From positions 25,663-89,662 of the forward strand of contig JAEWDP010000082.1 of the NCBI GenBank assembly GCA_023390055.1: a stretch of 64,000 nt of DNA, given 5' to 3'. Source of the stretch: Pseudomonadota bacterium (lineage in GTDB: Bacteria > Pseudomonadota > Alphaproteobacteria > Rhizobiales > Rhizobiaceae). The translations under genes were made by a program, and so were the position numbers. Of the stretch, positions 54,397 through 63,021 are shown piece by piece. The notes under the pieces were generated by a model that did no database searches, was not told where the DNA came from, and saw only the letters and a list, made by a program, of their open reading frames with translations. Within the stretch, counting starts at the first letter, position 1; each line of letters begins with the position of its first letter.

Positions 54397-55934
54397 TCGA
54401 TCAAGTCAGCCATCTTGCGGATCAGGTTGTTGTCGTGGGGAGTGGATTATCGGGGTTGATCACGGCACTCATGCTTGCACCCGAACCCGTGGTTCTGGTG
54501 ACCGGTGGTACACCCGGCGAAGAAAGCGCAAGCAGGTGGGCGCAGGGAGGGATCGCTGCGGCTTTGGGAAACGATGACAGCGTCGATCTGCATCTGGGCG
54601 ATACACTTGCTGCCGGAAGTGGCCTCTGTGATTTGAAGGTTGCCAACTCCATCCTAGAGGCAGCTTCAAAAGCAGTCACGACACTGGAGCGACTTGGAGT
54701 GTACTTTGACAAGATTGACAATGGCGGCTTCGCGCTTGGCCTGGAAGCTGCCCACAGCCGTCGAAGGATATTGCATGTTGCCGGTGACGCCTCAGGGTCT
54801 GCTATTATAAAAGCTCTTGTTGCTGCTGTCTCCAGGACGCCATCCATTACCGTCGTTCCGCACGTGCAGGCACGTCGGTTGCTCGTAATCGATGGAGCTG
54901 TTGCAGGATTGATGTGCGCGTGCCGTGGTCGTGCCTGCGTCATCAGAACCACGCGTCTGGTTTTGGCAACCGGTGGGATTGGCGGACTCTATGACGCGAC
55001 CACGAACCCGGCGGGAAATTGGGGTCAAGGGATTATGCTGGCAGCACGGGCAGGTGCAATGCTTGCAGATATGGAGTTCGTCCAGTTCCACCCTACCGCA
55101 CTCGACATATCGGAAAGACCCTTGCCGTTGATCAGCGAAGCGGTGCGAGGCGAAGGTGCCATTCTTGTGAATCAGGATGGTGAACGGTTTCTCTCCGATC
55201 AGCAAGGAGCAGAACTTGCGTCGCGAGATATCGTAGCCCGTGCAGTCAGTGCCGAAATTTCGTGTGGAAGGCGTGTGTATCTCGATGCGCGCCAGGCGCT
55301 TGGTGACCGGTTCTGTCACCGCTTTCCTTCGATTGATGCTGTTTGTCGTCGAACTGGTTTCGACCCATCGCGTGACCTGATCCCGGTACGGCCCGCAGCG
55401 CATTATCACATGGGCGGTGTCGCTACGGATATCAACGGCCGCTCATCGCTTGAAGGTCTCTGGGCGGTTGGAGAAGTGGCGTCCACCGGTCTTCATGGCG
55501 GTAACAGGCTCGCCAGCAACTCACTTCTTGAAGCAACGGTAATGGGCATCCAGGCAGCCCAGGATATTGCAGGTGCGTCGACGACCAGACGGCTTGCACT
55601 GCCATCGTGGAAATTCCCGAGTGATCCAGAGGTGTCCGATGTGAGGTCACTTGTTTCGCAGCATCTCGGTGTCATGCGCAGTGCTGGTTCCATTCATTGC
55701 GCCGTTGCAGGCTTGCTACCTCTTGTCGAAGCGGAAGGATCACCTTCGGATCCGGCAATCGTTGCTCTGCTGATCGCAGTTTTTGCCAGCCTCCGCAAAG
55801 AAACGCGCGGCGCACATGCACGCAATGATTTTCCCGGAACACTCAAGAATCCGCAGCGCATGAAGATGTGCCTTGCGGATGCACTTCGAGTTGCCCAATC
55901 CAATATATCCGCACCAATTGCGAGGATAGCCTGA
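54393..55934 (+). CDS. nadB: L-aspartate oxidase
   Basis: A 513-residue flavoenzyme that oxidises L-aspartate to iminoaspartate, the substrate of NadA. The FAD-binding motif VVVGSGLSGLITALML is near the N-terminus, followed by SASRWAQGGIAAALG. FVQFHPTALDI, SEAVRGEGAILVN and AAHYHMGGVATDINGRSS are the succinate dehydrogenase/NadB active-site segments. It is coupled to nadA and lies 1 bp before nadC. Confidence 0.96.
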   Translation: MIDQVSHLADQVVVVGSGLSGLITALMLAPEPVVLVTGGTPGEESASRWAQGGIAAALGNDDSVDLHLGDTLAAGSGLCDLKVANSILEAASKAVTTLERLGVYFDKIDNGGFALGLEAAHSRRRILHVAGDASGSAIIKALVAAVSRTPSITVVPHVQARRLLVIDGAVAGLMCACRGRACVIRTTRLVLATGGIGGLYDATTNPAGNWGQGIMLAARAGAMLADMEFVQFHPTALDISERPLPLISEAVRGEGAILVNQDGERFLSDQQGAELASRDIVARAVSAEISCGRRVYLDARQALGDRFCHRFPSIDAVCRRTGFDPSRDLIPVRPAAHYHMGGVATDINGRSSLEGLWAVGEVASTGLHGGNRLASNSLLEATVMGIQAAQDIAGASTTRRLALPSWKFPSDPEVSDVRSLVSQHLGVMRSAGSIHCAVAGLLPLVEAEGSPSDPAIVALLIAVFASLRKETRGAHARNDFPGTLKNPQRMKMCLADALRVAQSNISAPIARIA

Positions 55935-55935
55935 T

Positions 55936-56790
55936 ATGGCCCTTGTCCCTCTACCACGCGTATTGATCGAGCCAATTGTCCGTAACGCTCTTTTGGAAGA
56001 TTTTGGACTGATCGGGGATGTTACATCGTCAGCCGTGATACCGGAGGACCGTTGTACAACGGTTGTCATGTCCAATCGCAAACCGAGTGTCATTGCAGGA
56101 CTTGATGTGGTCGAACTGGTTTTCCAACAGGTCGATGAGCGGATCGCAATAAAACGGCATCTCAGCGATGGAATGTCTGCTGAGGCGGGTGCGCCCATTT
56201 TGACAATGCAAGGCCCGGCGAGAAGTCTTCTTGCCGCCGAAAGGACCGCGTTGAATTTCCTGAGCCACCTGTCCGGGATTGCAACGGCTACGGCCGAAAT
56301 TGTTGCTGCGATCAAGAATACGAAGGCGGCGGTCGTCTGCACGCGCAAGACAACGCCCGGTCTTCGAGCGCTTGAGAAATACGCCGTTCGCGCCGGTGGT
56401 GGCATGAATCACCGTTTTTCTCTTTCTGACGCCGTTCTGATCAAGGATAACCATATCGCGATTGCAGGAAGCGTAGCTGAAGCAATTTTGTCTGCAAGGG
56501 CCAGCGTCGGGCATATGATGAAGATCGAGGTGGAGGTTGATACCCTGGACCAACTTCACGAAGCAATGAGCATTGGCGTGGACGCTGTGCTGCTGGACAA
56601 TATGACACCTGATCGTCTGAGGCAGGCTGTCGCCATCGTGGCCGGGAAGGCCATCACGGAAGCCTCAGGCGGTATTACGCCGGAAACCGCCGCAGCCATT
56701 GCTGCCTGCGGGGTCGATTTGCTTTCTGTTGGCTGGATTACGCATAGTGCACCGATCACCGATATCGGGCTGGACTTTTGTTCACAGTGA
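55936..56790 (+). CDS. nadC: nicotinate-nucleotide pyrophosphorylase
   Basis: A 284-residue quinolinate phosphoribosyltransferase, which makes nicotinate mononucleotide from quinolinate and PRPP. Motifs are EDFGLIGDVTS, ERTALNFLSHLSGIAT, CTRKTTPGLRALEKYAVRAG and VLIKDNHIAIAG. The C-terminus (SVGWITHSAPITDIGLDF) is close to the normal family end. Directly after its stop begins a decayed binding-protein gene. Confidence 0.96.
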   Translation: MALVPLPRVLIEPIVRNALLEDFGLIGDVTSSAVIPEDRCTTVVMSNRKPSVIAGLDVVELVFQQVDERIAIKRHLSDGMSAEAGAPILTMQGPARSLLAAERTALNFLSHLSGIATATAEIVAAIKNTKAAVVCTRKTTPGLRALEKYAVRAGGGMNHRFSLSDAVLIKDNHIAIAGSVAEAILSARASVGHMMKIEVEVDTLDQLHEAMSIGVDAVLLDNMTPDRLRQAVAIVAGKAITEASGGITPETAAAIAACGVDLLSVGWITHSAPITDIGLDFCSQ

Positions 56791-57792
56791 TGGCCGCTTC
56801 TTCAGGTTATCGCATCCGCAAGGCACTTTCCAAGCACATGACACCTTCGAGCAAAGGCGAGCGCGGGCAACCAAAATTAATCCGGACATATTGGCTGTAA
56901 TTTGGGTCGACAATCCGCAGCCGATCGCTGATATTCTTGATATTTTTTCAGAGTTTTTAATCTGTCGCCTGGATTCGAACGGCCATCCGGTCCTTGGTAC
57001 TGGCCGCTACCGCATCGCCGAATTGAAGCATGTGCGGCGCGCTTTACTTGAAAGGGTAGGGGAAGACGCCGGGCCCGCACGCATTGTAGTCCAGGCAGAA
57101 AAACATGCGGATGCCAGTCACGATCAACTCATTCGCAAAGAAGCCGACGCGGCGCTTAACCTTGAGCGGATGGACGGAGGGCCTGTTTTGATGGTGCCCT
57201 CACCTAGGGGGAGGCAGTCAACACGTTGTCGGTCATGTATTTACCTGAACTGTAATCGGGGCATCTTTCGTTATCCACAGGCCAGACTTGCGGTCAACCA
57301 CTTGGTCGATACGGTTGCAATGGCTGAGGAGGTCTTTCAGGTGCTTGCAGTGCCCTCGTCAACAATTGTCAGTGCGTTCCATCCTGGTGCAGCAACGGCA
57401 GATCTGTCCTTATCGCCTACGATCGGGACAGGCGCGAAGGCTTCTGGAGAAGGTCGACACCGATGGAACTATCAGACTACGTACGCCTGCCGGAGCGGGC
57501 GCCTGAGATCAGTCAGTTTGTCGCGTCTTCGCTCGAAATGGCGGGATTGTAAGTTGAGATAGAAACGGAAACCGATTGCCCGGAATACGCGCGCCAGATC
57601 GGGCGCAAGGAGATGGGTGATATGGCAATCTTCGATTCGTTACCGCGTGAACACGCCTATGTCCGTTGTCTTGCTAGGCTTCAACAGAATTCGCCCTGGC
57701 TCTATCTCATGCATCCGATTGTTGTATTTGTAGCCCAAAAGGGGACGAGCGGGTTGTCAATAGACCATAAGGGAACGCTGAACACCTGCTAG
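56791..57792 (+). pseudogene. decayed peptide-type solute-binding protein gene
   Basis: The three plus-strand frames together spell the C-terminal two thirds of an SBP family-5 protein. Fragments in order include TFQAHDTFEQ, DNPQPIADILDIFSEFLICR, ARLAVNHLVDTVAMAEEVFQ, STIVSAFHPGAATADLS, RRLLEKVDTDGTIRLRTP, PERAPEISQFVASSLEMAG, ARQIGRKEMGDMAIFDS and SPWLYLMHPIVVFVAQKG, ending at TAG 57790-57792. At least four frameshifts, an in-frame TAA near 57550 and a deletion of about 40 codons after AIFDS disrupt it. The N-terminal third with signal peptide is missing. No neighbouring permease remains. Confidence 0.85.
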
Positions 57793-57808
57793 GGCAAAAG
57801 GATATCCA

Positions 57809-58190
57809 ATGATGGAAAAGGACTACTCGATCACATGCTTCTATTACGACGACATCCAGGCGGTTGCTCCATTTTACGAGGATGTGCTTGGCTTTGAATT
57901 TGTCCTGATCAGGGCATGGCACGTATCTACCGGATTGCCAAAAACTGTTATTTCGGGATTGTTGATGGCAATCGAGGACACTGCAAGCAGCAAGAACAAA
58001 GTGCCGTCCTGTTGACTATCGTGTCGCAAGACGTCGAAGGGTGGCATCGCAAGTTGAAGAAGGCAAACGTGACAGGACAATCTGAAATTTTGCGCGGAAC
58101 GTTTGCGACCACTTCTTCTTTAAGGATACTTACGGCTACGCTATCGAGATCCAGCGACTTCATAATCCCGATGTCACAAAATTGTTCTGA
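57809..58190 (+). pseudogene. decayed VOC (glyoxalase-fold) protein gene
   Basis: A start with AAAAGGA upstream gives SITCFYYDDIQAVAPFYEDV then LGFEFVL. After a frameshift near 57910 the next frame continues MARIYRIAKNCYFGIVDGNR and SAVLLTIVSQDVEGWHRKL. After a second shift near 58100 a third frame gives HFFFKDTYGYAIEIQRLHNP and ends at TGA 58188-58190. Joined, these make a normal single-domain VOC protein of about 125 residues. Two frameshifts make it non-functional unless the sequence has errors. Confidence 0.82.
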
Positions 58191-58202
58191 CAGGCACGAC
58201 CA

Positions 58203-60257
58203 TTGATTGACCTAACTGCTCTTCGCGAGAACCTGCTTGCCAGTGCCCGCAGCTATGGGCAAGCTCCGTTGCTTGCTCTTCCTGATGGTACCACCGCCGA
58301 TCTTGATCGAGGCTATATCCCCCTGCTGGTTAATTTCAGTTTTGAGGATAAGGCGGCCAACGGATTGCGCAGGTTACGTGGTCAGACCGAGCCGGAACCA
58401 GCTGTATATTTTTCAGCAATAGAGATGGCGCGGGACCATCCAAGTTTGATCCTCGCTGGCGAGACAGGAAGTGGCAAGACTACGTTTGGCCGTCACTTGG
58501 CCTATTTGTCAGCGGGCGAGAAGGTAGTCTCGAATTCTCTGCCGCGTAACGATGCAGGTACAGTGCATGAGGAACGTTGGGATCTCGAGAATGTCTTGCC
58601 AGTCTACGTTCCAGTTGAAAATGGCAAGAGTGTTGGTAATCTGGTAGACGAGGCCTTTCCGGAAGCCGACACCGTTCTCTCAAGCAATGAATGGAAACAT
58701 TCGAATGCATCATTTCTGGTCATACTCGATGATGTTGAAGTTGCAGACGTCTACAGCAAGACGTTCCTGAATGACGCTCAAGCATTCCAGGCGAAGTATC
58801 CTCGTATCCGATTGCTGTTGCTGGGCGAGGCTTCTGTTGTCAAAACCTGGATGCTTCCTGCAGCGTTTACCCGTTACGATGTCCTTCCACTTCTCAAGAC
58901 CCAACGGCGCCATGCAGCCAAACGGCTGGCAGGGATTGATCTTGACGTCAATGATGTTGCCCTAGGAACTGCTGCTGCAAATCCGGCACAGTTCGCCATG
59001 GCCCTGAATGCCGCAGATGCCGGCCACGACGCAGAGATCCTAACGGATCGCTGGCTCACCAAGATTGCGGGGAATGCGGAAATAAGCTCGTTCTTGTGTG
59101 CGTGTGCATTTGATGCTCTCTCAGGTGATCTCGATGATCCTACAATTTTGCCAGTGAAACGAGTACGCCAGCTTCTGGCCGCGCGCCACCTTCTGTCGCA
59201 GCCGGTGAGTGTTGCAGTGGAGGTGTTTCGCAAACAGCCCAGCGTCTGGGAGCCAGTGCTCGTTAGCTTGGCTGCGCGACTGGCCAAGGCAGGAGACGTG
59301 GCAAGGTTAGTCGAAGCATTGATTGAGGGCGATGGGGAGGATGCGCTGCGCGGCGCTCTCCTGTCTGCGCCACTGCTGCATGAATCAGAAGAATTGCGTG
59401 AACGCATCGCCGTGCACTTGCTGAAGATCGTCACAGAGGGTGCACTGACAATTCCGGAACGTGAGCGAGCAGGACGCCAGCTATCGATCTGGGGAGATAC
59501 CCGAAACCTCGATGGCCTGGCAGACATACCGGGTGGGTGTTTTACCTTCGGATGGAACGGGCATCCGAACTCGAGCCCAACCGAACCTGTGACTGTTGGT
59601 GACTTCCGTATCGGACTATATCCGGTAACAAACGGTGCCTACGGATTGTTTGCACAAGAAACTGGGCGTTTGTGGCGTAGTTCCGATGCTGCTGCCGAGG
59701 ACCGACGCAACGCACCTGCCACGGATCTCACCTGGCGTGATGCCTGCGCCTATTGTGATTGGTTGACCACCCGCTGGAGGAAGGAGGCCCGTATTGGGCC
59801 AGACGAGATTGTTCGCTTGCCAACGGAACCGGAATGGGAGCGCGCTGCTCGCGGCGATATGCCGGATACCGATGTCGAGACAATCACCTATCCATGGGGG
59901 GTCGGCTGGATCGATGATGCCTCGAATTCTGAAGAAGCGGGATTTAACAATACATGCACTGTCGGCCTATTTCCGAAAGGACGCTCTCCCTATGGATGCT
60001 TTGATATGGCCGGGCAGGTATGGGAATGGTGTACGACGCTTTGGGGGGAAGAGATGGCGACGCCGAGCTTCAGTTATCCTTATCGGAATGATGGGCGAGA
60101 GAACCTTGAAGCCTCGCCAACTGTCCGCAGGATATTGCGTGGCGGCTGTTTCTCCAGCAATAGTCTGAAGGCTTGTTGCACATATCGTGGCAGCCTTGAG
60201 CCAGATGGCTTCTGGCGTGGGAACGGCTTTCGTATTGTCGTAGCCAAGGCAGAGTAA
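58203..60257 (+). CDS. NACHT-like NTPase fused to FGE-sulfatase domain
   Basis: A 684-residue protein. Residues about 40-330 are a STAND/NACHT-type NTPase with Walker A LILAGETGSGKTTFGR and Walker B FLVILDDVE, after the YIPLLVNF lead-in common in NACHT proteins. A helical middle (330-440) follows. Residues about 450-684 are a formylglycine-generating-enzyme/C-type-lectin-fold domain (IPGGCFTFG, YPVTNGAYGLFAQETG, LPTEPEWERAARGD, GCFDMAGQVWEW, RRILRGGCFS, NGFRIV). The two catalytic cysteines of FGE do not align, so it is probably a ligand-binding domain. Start TTG 58203 has a weak ribosome-binding site. Related proteins occur in conflict systems and as diversity-generating-retroelement targets. 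Function here is unknown. Confidence 0.82.
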   Translation: MIDLTALRENLLASARSYGQAPLLALPDGTTADLDRGYIPLLVNFSFEDKAANGLRRLRGQTEPEPAVYFSAIEMARDHPSLILAGETGSGKTTFGRHLAYLSAGEKVVSNSLPRNDAGTVHEERWDLENVLPVYVPVENGKSVGNLVDEAFPEADTVLSSNEWKHSNASFLVILDDVEVADVYSKTFLNDAQAFQAKYPRIRLLLLGEASVVKTWMLPAAFTRYDVLPLLKTQRRHAAKRLAGIDLDVNDVALGTAAANPAQFAMALNAADAGHDAEILTDRWLTKIAGNAEISSFLCACAFDALSGDLDDPTILPVKRVRQLLAARHLLSQPVSVAVEVFRKQPSVWEPVLVSLAARLAKAGDVARLVEALIEGDGEDALRGALLSAPLLHESEELRERIAVHLLKIVTEGALTIPERERAGRQLSIWGDTRNLDGLADIPGGCFTFGWNGHPNSSPTEPVTVGDFRIGLYPVTNGAYGLFAQETGRLWRSSDAAAEDRRNAPATDLTWRDACAYCDWLTTRWRKEARIGPDEIVRLPTEPEWERAARGDMPDTDVETITYPWGVGWIDDASNSEEAGFNNTCTVGLFPKGRSPYGCFDMAGQVWEWCTTLWGEEMATPSFSYPYRNDGRENLEASPTVRRILRGGCFSSNSLKACCTYRGSLEPDGFWRGNGFRIVVAKAE

Positions 60258-60269
60258 AGGAATGCAGGA

Positions 60270-61154
60270 ATGGCAATTCGCGGAAAGCCGAGCATCAAGG
60301 GATTTTATGATGAGCGGACCGGCAGTATTCAGTACGTAGTGTCAGATCCGGAGGCGGGTGCCTGCGTGATTATCGATCCTGTGCTGGACTTCGATGAGAA
60401 GTCTGGTTCGATAGCTACCACCAATGCTGATGCCATTCTTGCTTATATCGCTGAACGTGAACTGTCCATTGAATGGATACTTGATACCCACCCACACGCC
60501 GATCACCTCTCCGCGGCGCACTATTTGAAAGAAAGGACCGGAGCGTCGATTGCGATAGGAGAGTTCGTCAAGGATGTTCAGAGAATCTGGGCTGACATAT
60601 ACAACTGGCCCGATTTCTCGAGCGACGGGTCTCAATGGGACCGGCTTTTTGCTGATGGCGACCGGTTCAAGGTCGGAAGTATTGACGCCATGGTTATGCA
60701 TTCGCCTGGCCATACACTCGCGTCTGTAACCTACATTATCGGAGATGCGGCATTCGTCCACGATACCCTCTTCATGCCGGATAGCGGTACGGCGAGAGCA
60801 GATTTTCCAGGCGCAGATCCGGTGCAACTCTGGGAATCTATCCAGAGGATCCTTGAATTACCGGATGACACGCGCCTTTTCACGGGTCACGATTATCGTC
60901 CCGGTGACCGGAAGGCTGTTTGGGAAAGCAGTGTCGCCGAGCAGAAGGCCACCAATTCACACGTGGCGGGCAGGGTTATGGCAGACTATGTCTCCATGCG
61001 GCAGAAACGCGACCGGATACTGCCCATGCCCAAACTGATCCTGGCAGCGTTGCAGGTCAATATTCGTGGCGGCGTTCTTCCCCCATTCGAAAGCAATGGG
61101 CGAAGTTACCTGAAAATACCGCTCAATGCTTTTCCTGGTGCACCCTGGAGCTGA
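60270..61154 (+). CDS. blh: MBL-fold persulfide dioxygenase-like hydrolase (BLH)
   Basis: A 294-residue metallo-beta-lactamase-fold protein of the ETHE1/BLH type, which oxidises persulfides to sulfite in rhizobia and agrobacteria. The metal motif is ILDTHPHADHLSAAHYL, with HSPGHTLASV, FVHDTLFMPDSGTARADFPG and RLFTGHDYRPGDRK, all diagnostic of this group. In Agrobacterium and Xylella blh is controlled by BigR; no BigR gene is seen here. Glyoxalase II is the distant alternative. Confidence 0.88.
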   Translation: MAIRGKPSIKGFYDERTGSIQYVVSDPEAGACVIIDPVLDFDEKSGSIATTNADAILAYIAERELSIEWILDTHPHADHLSAAHYLKERTGASIAIGEFVKDVQRIWADIYNWPDFSSDGSQWDRLFADGDRFKVGSIDAMVMHSPGHTLASVTYIIGDAAFVHDTLFMPDSGTARADFPGADPVQLWESIQRILELPDDTRLFTGHDYRPGDRKAVWESSVAEQKATNSHVAGRVMADYVSMRQKRDRILPMPKLILAALQVNIRGGVLPPFESNGRSYLKIPLNAFPGAPWS

Positions 61155-61328
61155 ACCAAAGAACGAGCTTTGCCGCCATAGTTCATGTCGACATTTTTAC
61201 GGCTCGCCAATTGCGCCTGTACTCAATGTCAATGTCGGTGCTGTCGATCCGTTGCCAGTGCAACATTCCGCCACCGCACGTTAAGACCCGTTCAACCACA
61301 ATAACACATGCTAATCTGAAAGATTATC

Positions 61329-61619
61329 ATGGAGATTATCGTGTACCCGGCCGAACTATCGTGGACATCCGTTCACGCCGCCTTTGCCAAGATGCTGGAC
61401 GGAATTCTTGCAGGATACCCTGTCTTGACGGTGTTGGCGTTCGTATCTGTTCTGACCGTCTTGTTGTGGTTGCTATCGAGGTTGAGGCGCTTCTGGTTTA
61501 CTGTCTGGGTCGGCGCAATGGTTGCGAATGCGATGTGCGTCATCGCCCTTACGTTCGGTTACCTCCTTACAGACATTCCGCCGAGGACAATAATTGCCGC
61601 GGTCTTGCACGGCCCCTGA
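61329..61619 (+). CDS. small membrane protein of unknown function
   Basis: A possible 96-residue protein with two hydrophobic segments (about residues 27-48, LAGYPVLTVLAFVSVLTVLL, and 56-80, VWVGAMVANAMCVIALTFG) separated by a basic SRLRRF loop. The ATG at 61329 has only a weak GAAAGA ribosome-binding site. I do not recognise a family. The hydrophobic pattern favours a real inner-membrane protein over a chance frame. Confidence 0.5.
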   Translation: MEIIVYPAELSWTSVHAAFAKMLDGILAGYPVLTVLAFVSVLTVLLWLLSRLRRFWFTVWVGAMVANAMCVIALTFGYLLTDIPPRTIIAAVLHGP

Positions 61620-62044
61620 CGATACATCGATTGTTGATCGATCATGAAAGCCGGCAGAGATAATGAGACGATCCGGATCCTTTCTGCCAAAAGAGCTGTC
61701 TGCAATGTGCGCGGCACGGGTGCAGAACTTATGCCTGCAGCGGCAGTATCATTCCCGGCGGAACAGATAGTCGGTCGTCACCATCAGACAGTCGGTGCCG
61801 CCATGAGCTGTCGGTAAGCTCGTAACGCTTGTGACCGAGGTCGTTGCGTTGTTGCCTCGCATTGACCCGCAACATTCTTTCCTGGCCGCCAAATATTGGA
61901 GGCTCCTTCTTTGGTCGTGAATTGTGGCTGTAGAAGTCTACATCCAGCAGAATTCTCCTTCTTCAAACATAATGAAGCATCGGCATAACTTTACCTTATT
62001 GTATCTCCATATAGTCGCCTGAAGTATTCAAGGAGGGATAGTAG
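61620..62044. other. gene-poor stretch with possible transposase scrap
   Basis: A 425-bp gap before the lipoprotein gene. On the minus strand at about 61798-61835 one frame reads KRYELTDSSW, resembling the N-terminus of IS5-type transposases, but nothing else of an insertion sequence is visible. The last 60 bp is AT-rich and should hold the lipoprotein promoter. Confidence 0.35.
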
Positions 62045-62353
62045 ATGAAACCTGTTTCAAGTTTTCTGACGATCGGAACGCTAGTACTGGCAACTGCGAG
62101 TCTCGCGGGTTGCCAGACAGAAGCCGAGTCACCGCAGCCAGATAGTGTGCTGGGGAGCTGCAGGCCGGATGCTGCCAGTGCCCTCGCCGGACAGCAGAGA
62201 ATCTCCGATGCCCAAGCAATGCAGCTCACTGGCGCGACGTCGGTGCGTCAAGTCCAACCTGGTGATCCGGTAACGATGGATTTCCGTGCTGAGCGCGTCA
62301 CAATCGAAACGGATCCAGCTACTGACACGATCATTCGCGCATCCTGTGGGTGA
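62045..62353 (+). CDS. lipoprotein with I78 peptidase-inhibitor domain
   Basis: A 102-residue protein. A lipoprotein signal (VSSFLTIGTLVLATASLAGC, lipobox LAGC, modified Cys22) anchors it in the outer or inner membrane facing the periplasm. The rest matches the I78 inhibitor pattern: SCRPDAASALAGQQ, then a helix, VRQVQPGDPVTMDFRAERV, and the closing RASCG with the second disulfide cysteine. AAGGAGG precedes the ATG. Family members inhibit serine peptidases; the target here is unknown. Confidence 0.82.
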   Translation: MKPVSSFLTIGTLVLATASLAGCQTEAESPQPDSVLGSCRPDAASALAGQQRISDAQAMQLTGATSVRQVQPGDPVTMDFRAERVTIETDPATDTIIRASCG

Positions 62354-62426
62354 TGTGATCAGCATAGCTTCGGGGTCAAAGAGCACTCAAATACGCAACA
62401 TCTATTGCAGCGCCCCCTGACGGACG

Positions 62427-62455
62427 AAAAAAAGGGCCAACGGATTCCGCGGCCC
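62427..62455 (-). terminator. intrinsic terminator of the candidate small RNA
   Basis: On the minus strand GGGCC pairs with GGCCC, with an inner CGG-AAT-CCG stem, and seven T residues follow (62433 down to 62427). This is the clearest intrinsic terminator in the window. It falls inside a spurious minus-strand reading frame and marks the 3' end of the small RNA. Confidence 0.85.
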
Positions 62456-62545
62456 ATAAGGTGTGAAGGTAATAACCTCCAGAGGGGAACAGCTGCTGCG
62501 GCGGAACTGGGAGGAAGCCGCCATATGCATCAGCTGCAGGCATGA
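62427..62545 (-). ncRNA. abcR: candidate AbcR-family trans-acting small RNA
   Basis: On the minus strand a stem GGCGG/CCGCC (62500-62522) exposes the loop CTTCCTCCCAGTT, an anti-Shine-Dalgarno sequence. A second pyrimidine stretch TTCCCCTCT follows, beside GGAGG, and then a strong intrinsic terminator. This layout, two ribosome-binding-site-pairing modules plus terminator in about 115 nt, is that of AbcR1/AbcR2 of Agrobacterium, Sinorhizobium and Brucella, which repress many ABC-importer mRNAs with Hfq. The 5' end is placed from the known AbcR length, not from a promoter. I assign the family from memory of its structure. Confidence 0.7.
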
Positions 62546-63021
62546 TGACTGTGTTTTGACCAAATGGAAAACATTTATTGTGCAATGCAGCTATGCATTT
62601 TACGCCTTGCTTCTTTGACGTCGTTTCCGGGGATGGTTTTTTGGTTCGCATGTCAATTGCCGGCGGGGATCCCGTTAGTTTCATAATACTTTGTGAACGA
62701 TATTTGTAGGCTATGATAATGAGGTCTATCCTGGGTGGGACCAATGTCAGTATGACGAAGGTATCGGCTGACTTGAAACGGAATGGCATCGGAGGAGGGG
62801 AGTACAGAGATGTGCGAGGCTAGAACTCGCCGCAAGTCTGCGCCAAACCCATCCTGGCAGTTGTCAATGCTAGCCTGTTGTGCCTGTAACAGGACGGCGT
62901 GGCGAGGGATGATACGCATGCATTGACTCGGATTCATCTCCGGATATTGCGTATCTCTGTCTATTATAAAATAATGGTTTAACGGAATAGTCATTCACCA
63001 ATGCAGGGGGTTGGAGTGCAT
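62546..63021. other. intergenic region upstream of small RNA and sensor gene
   Basis: Between the small RNA and the PAS/GGDEF gene. A possible plus-strand promoter is TTGTGA at 62691-62696 with TATGAT at 62713-62718 (16-nt spacer), which would give a leader of about 300 nt. The small-RNA promoter must lie near 62545-62590 but no clear boxes were found. Frames on both strands lack recognisable motifs. Confidence 0.35.

Noticed and set aside
58203..60257. A diversity-generating retroelement around the FGE-domain protein
   Set aside because: By eye I found no reverse-transcriptase frame and no second copy of the 3' end of the gene in the window. A genome-wide search is needed before claiming one.
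60920..61663. A 247-codon plus-strand frame over the end of blh and the following gap
   Set aside because: It overlaps blh and the small membrane protein in another frame and shows no recognisable motif.
62376..62789. A 137-codon minus-strand open frame over the small-RNA region
   Set aside because: A strong intrinsic terminator with seven Ts lies inside it and the structured anti-Shine-Dalgarno stem-loop explains the sequence better than a protein.
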